64,000 nucleotides of DNA from Natrarchaeobaculum aegyptiacum (GTDB taxonomy: Archaea; Halobacteriota; Halobacteria; Halobacteriales; Natrialbaceae): NCBI RefSeq assembly GCF_002156705.1, contig NZ_CP019893.1:1550001-1614000 (forward strand), written 5' to 3'. Positions within the stretch are counted from its first letter, which is position 1; each line of letters opens with the position of its first letter. Both the position numbers and the translations under genes were made by a program. The notes under the pieces were generated by a model. That model did not search any database, had not been told where the DNA came from, and saw nothing but the letters and a program-made list of their open reading frames with translations. Positions 42,030-50,963 of this stretch are shown here, piece after piece.

Positions 42030-42386
42030 ATGGACGCGGACGTGCCGCCCGAGTGGCGTATCGAGACGAGTCGGAGCTATACCCCCGCCGACTCGGACCG
42101 GGAACTGGAGTACCGGGCCTACAAACACGAGTCGGGCGACCTCCGGGTGAAGGTCGCCCCGGCCGCCCTCGACGGCGGCGATCACCCCGGCTACGCACTG
42201 ACGACGACGACCTACCCCGGCCTCGAGCTTTCGGAGGCGCGACTCGTCAGGACCGTGCTCACGTTCGACCGGTGTAACCGGATCGCCCGCTCGTTCATGG
42301 ACCTCTTTCTCGCCCGTTACGACGGTCCCGGCTCACTCGAGGACGCCGTCGAGTACGCCTACGACCGGACGCGGGAGCACCGGTGA
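42030..42386 (+). CDS. Conserved haloarchaeal hypothetical protein
   Basis: 118 residues. The recognisable core is WRIETSRSYTPADSDRELEY, then DLRVKVAPAAL, YALTTTTYPG and SFMDLFLARYDGPGSLEDA; an alpha/beta protein with no catalytic motif that I recognise. It is convergent with tatCo at 42435 and preceded by about 235 bp without a gene, AT-richer near 41920-41990, which probably holds its promoter. Confidence 0.65.
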   Translation: MDADVPPEWRIETSRSYTPADSDRELEYRAYKHESGDLRVKVAPAALDGGDHPGYALTTTTYPGLELSEARLVRTVLTFDRCNRIARSFMDLFLARYDGPGSLEDAVEYAYDRTREHR

Positions 42387-42434
42387 TGTGGCGGCTTGGC
42401 GACGACGTCGGAACCGATACAGTGGGGCCGGCGG

Positions 42435-43439
42435 TCACTCCCGTCCGATCCACTTCAGGATCAGCAACGTCCCCTCGAACAGCAGGATCATCGTGATGCC
42501 GACGATGATCGGTGCCATCGCGGTCGGATCGAAGGTGAACATAAAGGCCAGCCCGAAGAAGGCCGCCCAGAAGTACAGGCGCTTTGCGGCCAGCCAGCGA
42601 CGGGTGGTCACGCCCATCATGATCGCCAGCATGATGAAAAGCGGGATCTGGAAGACGATGGCGAGAAACGCCGTCAACGTGATCACGAGGTCGAACGTGT
42701 CCGAGAGCGCGTAGGCGATGCCAGCGCTCCCCTCGGCGTAGAACGTGAAGTAGTAGAACAGGACTGGCAACACGAACAGGTAGGAAAAGACCATCCCGAC
42801 CGCCGCGAGCACGACGCTCGTCGGCACGGCCGCGAGGTAGTACTTGCGCTCGTGGGGGTACAGCCCCGGCTTCATGAACCTGTAACACTGGTAGACGAAC
42901 ATCGGAATGCCCACCATGATCCCGAGCAACGCGGCGACCTTGATCCGGGTCAACCACAGCTCGAGGGGGTGGTAGACGTGCGGCGGTGGCACCCGCCCTT
43001 CGGCCTCCATGTAGGGGACGACGTCGTTCCAGATGAACGCGATGGCGTCGGAAGCCCACAGGACGCCGATCGCAGTCCCGGCTGAAGCAAAGAGGGCGAC
43101 GACCGCCAGCCGGAGGACCATCTCTTCGATGTGATCGGCCAGCGGCATCTCCTCGTCGTCCGGCGGTGCCGACAGCCCACCGATGTCGTCGTCTGGATCG
43201 GGGAACTCCGGCTCGCCAGACTCACCGGAATCGTGGCCGACGACGCCCTCGCCGTCGGTCTCGAGCGGCGGGTCGTCGGCGTCTCCGGACTCTGCCTCGT
43301 CCGTCGAGCCGGCACCGTCGCTGGCGTCGGCGTCGCTCGAGTCCACTGGTTCGGACTCGGGAGCGGACGCCAGCTCGTCCTCGCGGTCGTCGGGAGTCTC
43401 GTCGTCGGGGGCTCCCGCCGTCGCCGACTCGTCCGTCAT
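42435..43439 (-). CDS. tatCo: Tat translocase subunit TatCo (single TatC)
   Basis: 334 residues. An acidic, disordered N-terminal extension of ~110 residues, rich in Asp/Glu/Ser, precedes the TatC core, which starts MPLADHIEEMVLRL. Six transmembrane helices follow, with the conserved YQCYRFMKPGLYPHERKY loop (F-x-KPGL-x-x-x-E, part of the twin-arginine recognition site). TatC recognises Tat signal peptides, as on the lipoprotein at 26669 and the viral spike in this window. It is divergent from tatCt; the 281 bp between them hold both promoters. The extension is typical of haloarchaeal TatCo. Confidence 0.93.
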   Translation of the reverse strand: MTDESATAGAPDDETPDDREDELASAPESEPVDSSDADASDGAGSTDEAESGDADDPPLETDGEGVVGHDSGESGEPEFPDPDDDIGGLSAPPDDEEMPLADHIEEMVLRLAVVALFASAGTAIGVLWASDAIAFIWNDVVPYMEAEGRVPPPHVYHPLELWLTRIKVAALLGIMVGIPMFVYQCYRFMKPGLYPHERKYYLAAVPTSVVLAAVGMVFSYLFVLPVLFYYFTFYAEGSAGIAYALSDTFDLVITLTAFLAIVFQIPLFIMLAIMMGVTTRRWLAAKRLYFWAAFFGLAFMFTFDPTAMAPIIVGITMILLFEGTLLILKWIGRE

Positions 43440-43720
43440 CTATCGAGATATAGATAGGGCGCCGGTTATAGGCCTTTTTCTTACGCGCACTCTCAGAGAG
43501 CCAGAAGCCGCGTGACCGGTCGGGAACGCGACCGGTCTGCGACGGGCTGGTATCACCGGCAACCGCGAGCAGTCCTGCAGTCTCCGACGCCGATCCAGTC
43601 CGGTCCGTATGGAACCACGGCGGACAGCGACCCGGTCGCGGCCGGGCAGGCGAGGGAGGCGAAATTTTCGAAGCTACACGAAAGGTTGATAACTGGAAAT
43701 CGGGTATCCACGAGCAGTCA

Positions 43721-46045
43721 ATGAGTTCTGTCGTCGACGAGGACACCGCCCGAGCGTTCTACAGCGGGCGGGAAACCATCGGTGCCCTCCTCTCGAGCGC
43801 CCAGACGCACCTCCAGAAGGTGTTCATCGTCTTCGTCCTCGGGTTCATGGGGACGTTCTGGGCGCTTCGGCTGTACATCTGGGACTTCCTCGAGGCGACC
43901 GCGGAGGCGCAGATGGAGCCCGAGGTCGCAGAAGCGACCGACATCATCACCCGGACGCCGTTCGAGGTGATCCTGTTACAGGCCAAAATCGGGCTCATCA
44001 TCGGTGGGATCGTCGCCCTGCCGGTGTTGCTCTACCTCTCGCGAGACGCGCTCAAACGCCGCGGGATCCAGCCGGCGATGCCGGTCTCGCGTGGCTACAT
44101 CGCCGCGTTCGCGCTGGCGTCGTTCTCGCTGTTCTGGATCGGCGTCGTCTACGCCTACGCCGTCTTCTTTCCGTTCGCGTTCAACTTCCTCGGCGACGTC
44201 GCCTTCCACGCGGGCGTCAATCCGAGCTGGGGGATCACCGAGTTTACCGAGTTCATCGTCCTGTTGACCCTGTCGTTCGGCCTCGCCGCACAGCTTCCGC
44301 TGTTCATGGGCGTCCTCTCGTACACCGAGATCGTCCGTTACGAAACCTTCCGGGACAAGTGGCGCCACGCCGTCGTCGGCATCACCGTCTTCGGCGCGCT
44401 GTTCTCCCCGCCGGACCCGTTCACGCTGATCATGTGGGCGCTGCCGCTGGTTGCCCTCTACGGCTTCAGCCTCGGCCTCGCGAAGGTCGTCGCCAACATG
44501 CGCCGCCGCGGCGCGGCCGAACTCGACACCGGCGTCGGCCTCGTCAAACGACGCCTCCTCCAGTTCGTCGGCATCATCGTCGCCGTCACCGTCGCTGCAG
44601 CCGCCTTCGTCAACCAGGACGGATTCGACCAGCTCGAGGAGTCGGTCTTTCCGCTGCTTCCCGACATCGTGAGGCCCGAGGGAACGACCAGCCTCGAGGC
44701 AATGGCCATCGAATACGGCCTCCTCGGTGACGTCGCCGTCGGTCTGGTCGTCGCCGTGATCGTCGGCCTGCTCGTTCTCGTACTCTACACGATCCGGGTC
44801 CTGCAAGCGCCCGTCTACCCTCGCGAGGGTGACCTCCGGGCGGCCGAGAGCGCCGACGACGTCGACTTCGAGACGATCACCGCCGACGACGTGGACGAAC
44901 TCCCGGCGACGATCTTCCTCGAGATGGACGAGGAGACCGCCCTCGATCACTCCCGGACGGCACTCCAGAACGACGACCGCGAGAAAGCTCAGGCGATCAT
45001 CAACCGGTACGACACACTCCAGGAACAGGCGAACGAACGCGAGGAAGCCACCGATGGCGCCGCAGGAGCCGCCGGGGACGCCGCGGCCGCCGCGGGCGGG
45101 TCGGGCGGCGAAGAGAGCGAAAACGTCGTCTCGAGTACCGCAGCCGGAATGCTCAACCCGTTCACCGAAGAGGAGACGACCGAGGAGGACATCGGCGGCT
45201 ACGCCTACGACCTCGCCTTTATCGTCGACAGCCTCACCTCGAAGACGATCTACATCGTCGGGGTCTTCATGGCCGTCCTCGGGGGGACGTTCATCGCGCT
45301 CTACCGCGGCGGGTTCGGCGTGATCCTCACCCAGTTCGTCGACCGCGTGCCCCCGGAGGTGTTAGACGAACTGGCCGACAACGGTGCGGACACGGGAGAG
45401 GTAACAGAGGAGTTGATCGCCGACCTCGGGCTGGTCATCGCCTTACACCCCGTCGAGGTGCTGATCTTCATGGTGAAAGTGAGTACGATCCTCGCGATCA
45501 TCGCCATCCTCCCGATGATCCTCTACTGGGCGTGGCCGCCGGCGAAAGAACGTGGCCTCGTCCGTGGTGACCCCCGGGTGTTCCTCGTCTGGGGTGGGAC
45601 CCTCTTCGCCGGGTTCGGCCTCGGCCTCTTCCTCGGGTTCTACTGGATCGCCCCGACGATCATCTCGTACCTGATCACCGACGCCATCCGCAACGAGATG
45701 GAAGTAACCTACCGGATCAACAGCTTCTCCTGGCTCGTGATCTACACCACCATCGGCGTCGGCTTCCTCTTCAACATCATCGTCACGATGGCGATGTTCC
45801 ACGTCGGCAAAATCCTTCACTACCGGACGATGCTCGCCCACTGGCGGCCGGTCACCGTCGGCATCTTCGTCATCGCGGCCTTCGCCAGCCCGAAGGGCAT
45901 CCTGACGATGTTGCTGCTCGCGATCCCGATCGCACTCACCTACCTGCTCGGCCTCGCGATCCTCTACGTGCTCACTGCCGGCGGCCGACTCTTCGGCGGC
46001 GGTGGCGGCGGTCGCGACCTCGAGACGGGACTGCTCGGTAACTGA
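43721..46045 (+). CDS. tatCt: Tat translocase subunit TatCt (two fused TatC domains)
   Basis: 774 residues with two TatC repeats joined by extra helices, about 14 spans in all. Repeat 1 starts TIGALLSSAQTHLQKVF and contains LYLSRDALKRRG; repeat 2 starts AYDLAFIVDSLTSKTIY and contains WPPAKERGLVRGDPRVF. In both, the canonical Glu-containing first loop is altered, as known for TatCt. The linker (residues ~370-480) is Ala/Glu-rich and cytosolic. In haloarchaea, where most exported proteins use Tat, TatCt works with TatAt and is essential in Haloferax. No tatA gene is seen in this window. Confidence 0.93.
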   Translation: MSSVVDEDTARAFYSGRETIGALLSSAQTHLQKVFIVFVLGFMGTFWALRLYIWDFLEATAEAQMEPEVAEATDIITRTPFEVILLQAKIGLIIGGIVALPVLLYLSRDALKRRGIQPAMPVSRGYIAAFALASFSLFWIGVVYAYAVFFPFAFNFLGDVAFHAGVNPSWGITEFTEFIVLLTLSFGLAAQLPLFMGVLSYTEIVRYETFRDKWRHAVVGITVFGALFSPPDPFTLIMWALPLVALYGFSLGLAKVVANMRRRGAAELDTGVGLVKRRLLQFVGIIVAVTVAAAAFVNQDGFDQLEESVFPLLPDIVRPEGTTSLEAMAIEYGLLGDVAVGLVVAVIVGLLVLVLYTIRVLQAPVYPREGDLRAAESADDVDFETITADDVDELPATIFLEMDEETALDHSRTALQNDDREKAQAIINRYDTLQEQANEREEATDGAAGAAGDAAAAAGGSGGEESENVVSSTAAGMLNPFTEEETTEEDIGGYAYDLAFIVDSLTSKTIYIVGVFMAVLGGTFIALYRGGFGVILTQFVDRVPPEVLDELADNGADTGEVTEELIADLGLVIALHPVEVLIFMVKVSTILAIIAILPMILYWAWPPAKERGLVRGDPRVFLVWGGTLFAGFGLGLFLGFYWIAPTIISYLITDAIRNEMEVTYRINSFSWLVIYTTIGVGFLFNIIVTMAMFHVGKILHYRTMLAHWRPVTVGIFVIAAFASPKGILTMLLLAIPIALTYLLGLAILYVLTAGGRLFGGGGGGRDLETGLLGN

Positions 46046-46098
46046 TCGGCCGTCCGAGAGCAACTACGCTTTTCTACTGGCAGGCCCCGAACGAGGAT

Positions 46099-46275
46099 AT
46101 GCCCAAGATCAGCGTCGAAATCCCGCAGGAACTGCTCGACGACCTCGACGAACACGTCGGCGACGACGGCAAGTTCGTCAACCGCAGCGACGCCATCCGC
46201 GCGTCGATCCGGAAAACGCTCGACCTCCTCGACGAGATCGACGAACGTCACGACCGACTCGAGACCGAAGAATAG
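46099..46275 (+). CDS. Ribbon-helix-helix (CopG-type) regulator
   Basis: 58 residues, just one RHH domain: the strand MPKISVEIPQELLDDLDEHV, then NRSDAIRASIRKTLDLLDEI. This is the size of a minimal CopG/NikR-N domain dimer. It is convergent with rlmE with a single base between stops. TSS-proximal sequence suggests its own promoter between it and tatCt. Its targets are unknown; an antitoxin role is possible, but no toxin adjoins it. Confidence 0.8.
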   Translation: MPKISVEIPQELLDDLDEHVGDDGKFVNRSDAIRASIRKTLDLLDEIDERHDRLETEE

Positions 46276-46276
46276 C

Positions 46277-47062
46277 TCAGTCCCGATCCAGCCGCTGTGC
46301 GAACCCGAAGTTCGGCTTGACGTCGTCGACCCGAACCGTCACGGTCTCGCCGTCCTCGGCCGAGGGGACGAACAGCCGGTAGCCGTCGACCGAGGCGATA
46401 CCGTCGCCTTCGCTGCCGACGTCGACGATCTCGACCTCGAGTTCGTCGCCGGGCCGGACGGGGGCCGTGATCCGGCCTTTTCCGACGAAGTAGATCTCCG
46501 AGGATTCGTCGCGGGAGGCCTTCGGGCTCGTCGCCCGGACGTAGCGGAACTCCTCTTCGACGTCCGCGCGGAACTCCTCGACGTCGGGACCCTGGAAGAC
46601 CTTCACCACGAAGTCGCCGCCGGTGTCGAGCAATTCGAGAGCCGTTTCGAAGGCCTGCCGGGCGAGGTGCAGCGAGCGCGCCTGATCGAGGGAGTACTCG
46701 CCGGACATGTTGGGTGCCATGTCGGAGACGACCGCGTCCACGGGCCCACCGGCGGCGTCGATCACCCGTTCGCGAGTCCGGTCCTCGGTCATGTCACCCC
46801 GAACCGTCTCGACGCGTTCGTTCAACGCCTCGTCGTCGAAGGGCTTGATCCGCTGGAGGTCGACCCCGATGACGGTCCCCTCGGGGCCGACGTTCTCGGC
46901 CGCGACCTGCAGCCACCCGCCCGGCGCGGCACCGAGGTCGACGACCGTGTCGCCGCTCTCGATGACGTTCTCGAGGTCGTCTAGCTGTTTGAGCTTGTAG
47001 GCCGCTCTCGAACGGTATCCCTGCTGTTTCGCCTTGTTGTAGTAGTGGTCTTTTCGAGCCAT
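46277..47062 (-). CDS. rlmE: 23S rRNA (uridine-2'-O-)-methyltransferase RlmE/FtsJ with TRAM domain
   Basis: 261 residues. The RrmJ fold starts RKDHYYNKAKQQGYRSRAAYKL (catalytic Lys in YRSRAAYKLKQ), SAM-binding VVDLGAAPGGWLQVA, VVSDMAPN (Asp) and DFVVKVFQG (Lys), giving the K-D-K-E set. The C-terminal ~60 residues are a TRAM RNA-binding domain (VRPGDELEVEIVDVGSEGDG), an archaeal addition. It 2'-O-methylates the A-loop uridine of 23S rRNA. Confidence 0.93.
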   Translation of the reverse strand: MARKDHYYNKAKQQGYRSRAAYKLKQLDDLENVIESGDTVVDLGAAPGGWLQVAAENVGPEGTVIGVDLQRIKPFDDEALNERVETVRGDMTEDRTRERVIDAAGGPVDAVVSDMAPNMSGEYSLDQARSLHLARQAFETALELLDTGGDFVVKVFQGPDVEEFRADVEEEFRYVRATSPKASRDESSEIYFVGKGRITAPVRPGDELEVEIVDVGSEGDGIASVDGYRLFVPSAEDGETVTVRVDDVKPNFGFAQRLDRD

Positions 47063-47291
47063 GGTATCACGACTGTCTCCCGTGGGTGTGACTGGTCGTC
47101 GAGCCGATCAGCGACCCGAACGGGAGTCGAGTATAGAACCAAAGAGGGGGCTCGGACAGATAGGGTTGACGTACTCGAGTCTCGACACGCCGTCCTCCGA
47201 CAGGGCGATACGAGCAGGTGGGCGTCTCGAGCCGGGTGGGGTAGCATTCTCGTGCCGATACCTTACGACCGATGGCGACGCGAGAGAGTGT

Positions 47292-47537
47292 ATGGAAACG
47301 CCACCAGAACTCGAGGCCGCCGCCAGCGAGCGAGAGGAGATCACGATCACGAAGCGCGAGTACGACGACGAGCAGATCATCGCCGTCGACTTCGGCCCGG
47401 TCGTCGGCGAGGTCGAACTCGACGTCGTCGACGACACGGCCATCGTCGTCGCCGGCGACAGGCAACTCGAGTTCGACGTGCCACCGGATGCAGACGACGT
47501 GACCGTCAACGACGGCATTCTGACGATCAAAAACTGA
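47292..47537 (+). CDS. Small Hsp20-like haloarchaeal protein (DUF7127-like)
   Basis: 81 residues. After a charged N-terminus, DDEQIIAVDFGPVVGEVELDVVDDTAIVVAGDRQLEFDVP and DDVTVNDGILTIK make a beta-sandwich half like the alpha-crystallin domain, ending with the N-G-I/V-L-x-I strand typical of Hsp20. It lacks the long flanking arms of true small heat-shock proteins, so the chaperone role is unproven. Confidence 0.75.
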   Translation: METPPELEAAASEREEITITKREYDDEQIIAVDFGPVVGEVELDVVDDTAIVVAGDRQLEFDVPPDADDVTVNDGILTIKN

Positions 47538-47615
47538 TCGAGTCGGCCAGCGTGGTCGCGCCCGGGTCGACCCCGATCCCGGCTGCCCGCGCGCTCTCCC
47601 GTTCGACTCCCGGTG

Positions 47616-48485
47616 CTACTCGAGGTCGGAGTCCGGGTCTTCGCCGCCGGCCTCGTCTTCGTCGGAATCGAAGTCGTCGGGGTGGTCGGGTCGCTGCTCT
47701 GGTGCACCCGGAATCTCGGCGTCGATCGACCCCGCGTCCTCGGGCGTCGAGCCGTCGTCCGTCGTGGAGCCGCCCCGTGAGCCGGGGCCCTCGCTTGCTT
47801 CGTCCCCCGTCGGTTCCATCGAACCATCAGTCCGGTTGCCCACGTCCTCACCCGCTCGAATGTCTGCCTCGTCGTCCGTCGTAAGTTCGGACGGATCGAC
47901 CTCGAGCCCGCGGCTCGCGTCGTCCTCGATCGCGTCCAGTTCGTCGGCGTCGAACGGCTCGTCCGCGGTTCCCTGCTCGCCCACCTCTCCGGAAGCGGCC
48001 ATCTCGTCGTCCGGGTCGACGCGCGCGCCACCCTCGGGTGCGTCGGAGAACTCGTCGTCCTCGAGTGGCGCCTGCGGATCGGGGTCGCCCGTGGGTGGTG
48101 TCTCCCCGGGTACGTCGGCGTCCCGCTCGGCCTCCGGCGGACTCGATGCAACGGGCTCACCGGGCTCGTAGTCGTCGGTCCCGCGGTCGCCCTCGGATTC
48201 GATCGCATCGCCCTCCTCCACCGCACCGGACGTGATGCTCTCTGCCGGGACGTCGGCTGCGAGGCGGATCGTCTCGTCGCCGATCTCGGCGACGGCGTCG
48301 TCGGTCAGGGGGACGACCTGTGGGTCGCCCTGTCCCCAGTCGAGGACGGCCCGGGTCGACTCGATCGCGTCGGGTTCGGGATCGACGTAGGCGGTCTCGG
48401 CTTCGACCTCGACGACGACGCCCAGCACGTCGCCGGTCTCGGTTTCGACGGTCTTGTCGACGTCGTCGGGAGTGAACGTGGTCAT
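47616..48485 (-). CDS. Haloarchaeal acidic protein with PRC-barrel-like N-terminus
   Basis: 289 residues from ATG 48485 (MTTFTPDDVDKTVETE). Residues 1-90 form a small beta barrel (VDKTVETETGDVLGVVVEVEAETAYVDPEPD) similar in outline to PRC-barrel domains. The remaining ~200 residues are a disordered, extremely Asp/Glu/Gly/Pro-rich tail. The barrel is widespread in haloarchaea; the tail is of unusual length and composition. Function unknown. Confidence 0.65.
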   Translation of the reverse strand: MTTFTPDDVDKTVETETGDVLGVVVEVEAETAYVDPEPDAIESTRAVLDWGQGDPQVVPLTDDAVAEIGDETIRLAADVPAESITSGAVEEGDAIESEGDRGTDDYEPGEPVASSPPEAERDADVPGETPPTGDPDPQAPLEDDEFSDAPEGGARVDPDDEMAASGEVGEQGTADEPFDADELDAIEDDASRGLEVDPSELTTDDEADIRAGEDVGNRTDGSMEPTGDEASEGPGSRGGSTTDDGSTPEDAGSIDAEIPGAPEQRPDHPDDFDSDEDEAGGEDPDSDLE

Positions 48486-48597
48486 GGCGACGGCTACCGC
48501 CGAGAACGGCAAGCCGTTCGTGCCTGCACAGCACGGGGCCTCGAGGGCGTCGGAACTCGAGCAAACCGCTAAGTGCCAGTCCGTTCAACGGGCTATC

Positions 48598-49221
48598 ATG
48601 AGTCCCTCGAGGCGGATCCCGGCCGTGCTCGACCGCCTGCAATCGGCCCGCACTCGAACGGCCGCGCCGACCACCGGCGACGACCATCCGTCCCGCCGCG
48701 AGGTCACGCCGGTGCGCCGCGAACTCGTCCCCCCGGACCCGGCCCCGGCCGACGTGAGTCTGGGCTACGATGGCCGGACGGCCGGACTCGAGGCCGCGGC
48801 CATTTCCCGGTTCGCCCTCGAGATTCGCGAGCTTCGATTCGTCGTCGACGAGACCCACTACGTCGACGCTGGCGGTGGGCTGGCCACGCTATCCGACGCC
48901 TACGAGATCGGGATGGTTCCGTTCGAACCAGTTCCGCTGTGTGAGACGGTAGCAGTTCCGACCTGCGACCTCGAGTCGATCCAGCTTCTCTATGCGATCA
49001 CCGACCTCGAGTGCGACCGCGAAGTTAACGTGGTGCGTAAGAAGGGCATCGTCGAAGTCCCGCTCGACCGCGAGATTGCGACCGGGGAGAGCTACGAGAT
49101 TCGGCTGTTCGTCCGATTTCGGCAGACGGGGACGGGGGCGGGATCAGGAGCCGGGTTCGAATCAGAGACGGCGTATCGGCTGGAACTGCACGAGGTCGGG
49201 ATGCTACCGGCGAGACCGTAG
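48598..49221 (+). CDS. Conserved haloarchaeal hypothetical protein
   Basis: 207 residues from ATG 48598. An Arg/Pro-rich N-terminus precedes a beta-rich region (ISRFALEIRELRFVVDETHY, VDAGGGLATLSDAYEIGM) and VPLDREIATGESYEIRLFVRF, which reads as an immunoglobulin-like or jelly-roll sandwich. It has no signal peptide or transmembrane segment. It is divergent from the PRC-barrel-like gene. I do not recognise a family. Confidence 0.6.
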   Translation: MSPSRRIPAVLDRLQSARTRTAAPTTGDDHPSRREVTPVRRELVPPDPAPADVSLGYDGRTAGLEAAAISRFALEIRELRFVVDETHYVDAGGGLATLSDAYEIGMVPFEPVPLCETVAVPTCDLESIQLLYAITDLECDREVNVVRKKGIVEVPLDREIATGESYEIRLFVRFRQTGTGAGSGAGFESETAYRLELHEVGMLPARP

Positions 49222-49316
49222 TCGGACAGACTGGCACTCGAGGGTCGGTCGCGGCGAACGGGTGTTCGGCCTCGGGTTGGCGGCGTGACCGATCGCTCGA
49301 GGTGTTCGAACGAGGG

Positions 49317-50963
49317 TCAGGCGGGTTCCTGTCCGTCGGGTTCGGGGTCTTTCGGAGCAGGGTCCGAGGACGCCGTGGGATGGGGACGGTGGCCTGTCTC
49401 ACCGGAGGGATACTGTTCGACCCGTTTTGCGCTCGTCCAGTCGAACTCCCGGTCGGAGAGGACGTCGACCATACACCGCAGGTTGAGCGCGTCGTGAAAC
49501 TGCTTGTAGCCGACGACGAGCAGGGGCGCGTAGACGAGCAGTCGCCAGTCTTCACCCTCGATCTGGATCCCCAGCGCGGCGATCAGGAAGACGATGCTCG
49601 TGAAGAAGACGAAGACTGCCAGGACGATCATCGCGTAGCCCGCGAGGATGAGCCAGCCGATGTACGCCAGGATGACCACGCTCGCCATCGGCAGGAAGAA
49701 CATCTCGACCAGCCGGAACGGGAGCGCGATTCGGCTCAGATAGCCGTACTCGCCGTCGGTGACCACCGAACGATGCTTGAGGATAGTCATGTAGTTGCCC
49801 CGGTACCAGCGCAGTCGCTGCCGGTAGAGGTCCCCCCAGGTCGCAGGCGCTTCCGTGTAGACGCGAGCGTCGCTGACCGAGACGCGATAGCCCGCCCGGA
49901 GCACCTTCATCGTGACGTCGAAATCCTCGGTGAGCGTGTCCGGGTCGTACGCGAACACCTCGGTCAACACCTCTCTGCGATAGGCTCCCAGACAGCCAGG
50001 CACGACCATCACGATCCCGAAGTAATCGAGCGCCCGCCGGTAGATGTTGACCCCAATCGTGTACTCGAGTTGCTGACACCGGGTGACGAGCGAATCGCGG
50101 TTCCAGATCGTGACGTTGCTCGCGACGGCACCGATCGTCTCGGAGGCGGCAAACGGCGCGACGATGTACCGAAGCGCGTCGGGTTCGAGAATGCTGTCGG
50201 CGTCGACGGTGACGATCACGTCGCCGCCTGCGAACAACAGCCCGTAGTTGAGCGCGGAGTACTTGCCGCCGTTTTCCTTGGTGAGAACTGACACCCGATC
50301 GTCGGCCGCGGCGTACGCACTCGCCTCCGCGAGTGTGCCGTCGGTGCTCCCGTCGTCGATCGCGATGACCTCGAGGGCGTCGATAGGATAGTCGGCTGCC
50401 AGGATCGACTGGATCGTCCGGCCGACGTATCCTTCCTCGTTGTAGGCGGGGATCAGGACGGTCACGTCGGGGTAGGGCGGGTGCGGTTCGTACTTCGAGC
50501 GACCGAGCTGGTCGTGAAAGAGCGCGATGAACGCGATGAACCAGTAGTAGACGAAGATCAGCACGACCGCCCCGAGGTGAACGATCGCGAGCGGCGACGG
50601 GGCGAGCCAGCCGAGCCAGACGATGACACCGAGGTAGCCCACCACGACGACCGCGAGCGCGCGGGTTCCGAACCAGGAGCCGTACTGCGGTGCGCGCTCG
50701 ACGACGTAGTACGACCAGACGAGGTACGCGAGCAGGAGGCAGCCGAGCAATCCGATCGCGTACAGCGTCCCGGGGGCCATCACGTCGATCAACAGCCCGA
50801 ACGGGACCAGTGCCGACAGAAAGAGCGCGACCGAGCGCCACTTCACCGCGCGGAGGATCCGACCGAACCGCCGGCCACTCTCGAGGAGGCTGGCGGCAGA
50901 TCGCTCGAGCCGGTCACCGACGGTACCGACGACCGCGTCGACGACCGACCGCGGTGCCGTCAT
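49317..50963 (-). CDS. Processive GT2 polysaccharide synthase (PgaC/HasA-like)
   Basis: 548 residues. Four N-terminal transmembrane helices, then a GT2 catalytic domain: VLIPAYNEEGYVG, DDGS, TVDADS (DxD), TEDFD and QRLRWYRGN (Q-x-x-RW, the signature of processive synthases such as cellulose, chitin, hyaluronan and PNAG synthases). Three or four further helices and a polar tail follow. It probably makes an exported polysaccharide from a UDP sugar, perhaps UDP-GlcNAc. Its ATG overlaps the stop of the deacetylase gene (4 bp), pairing the two as in pgaBC. Confidence 0.88.
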   Translation of the reverse strand: MTAPRSVVDAVVGTVGDRLERSAASLLESGRRFGRILRAVKWRSVALFLSALVPFGLLIDVMAPGTLYAIGLLGCLLLAYLVWSYYVVERAPQYGSWFGTRALAVVVVGYLGVIVWLGWLAPSPLAIVHLGAVVLIFVYYWFIAFIALFHDQLGRSKYEPHPPYPDVTVLIPAYNEEGYVGRTIQSILAADYPIDALEVIAIDDGSTDGTLAEASAYAAADDRVSVLTKENGGKYSALNYGLLFAGGDVIVTVDADSILEPDALRYIVAPFAASETIGAVASNVTIWNRDSLVTRCQQLEYTIGVNIYRRALDYFGIVMVVPGCLGAYRREVLTEVFAYDPDTLTEDFDVTMKVLRAGYRVSVSDARVYTEAPATWGDLYRQRLRWYRGNYMTILKHRSVVTDGEYGYLSRIALPFRLVEMFFLPMASVVILAYIGWLILAGYAMIVLAVFVFFTSIVFLIAALGIQIEGEDWRLLVYAPLLVVGYKQFHDALNLRCMVDVLSDREFDWTSAKRVEQYPSGETGHRPHPTASSDPAPKDPEPDGQEPA

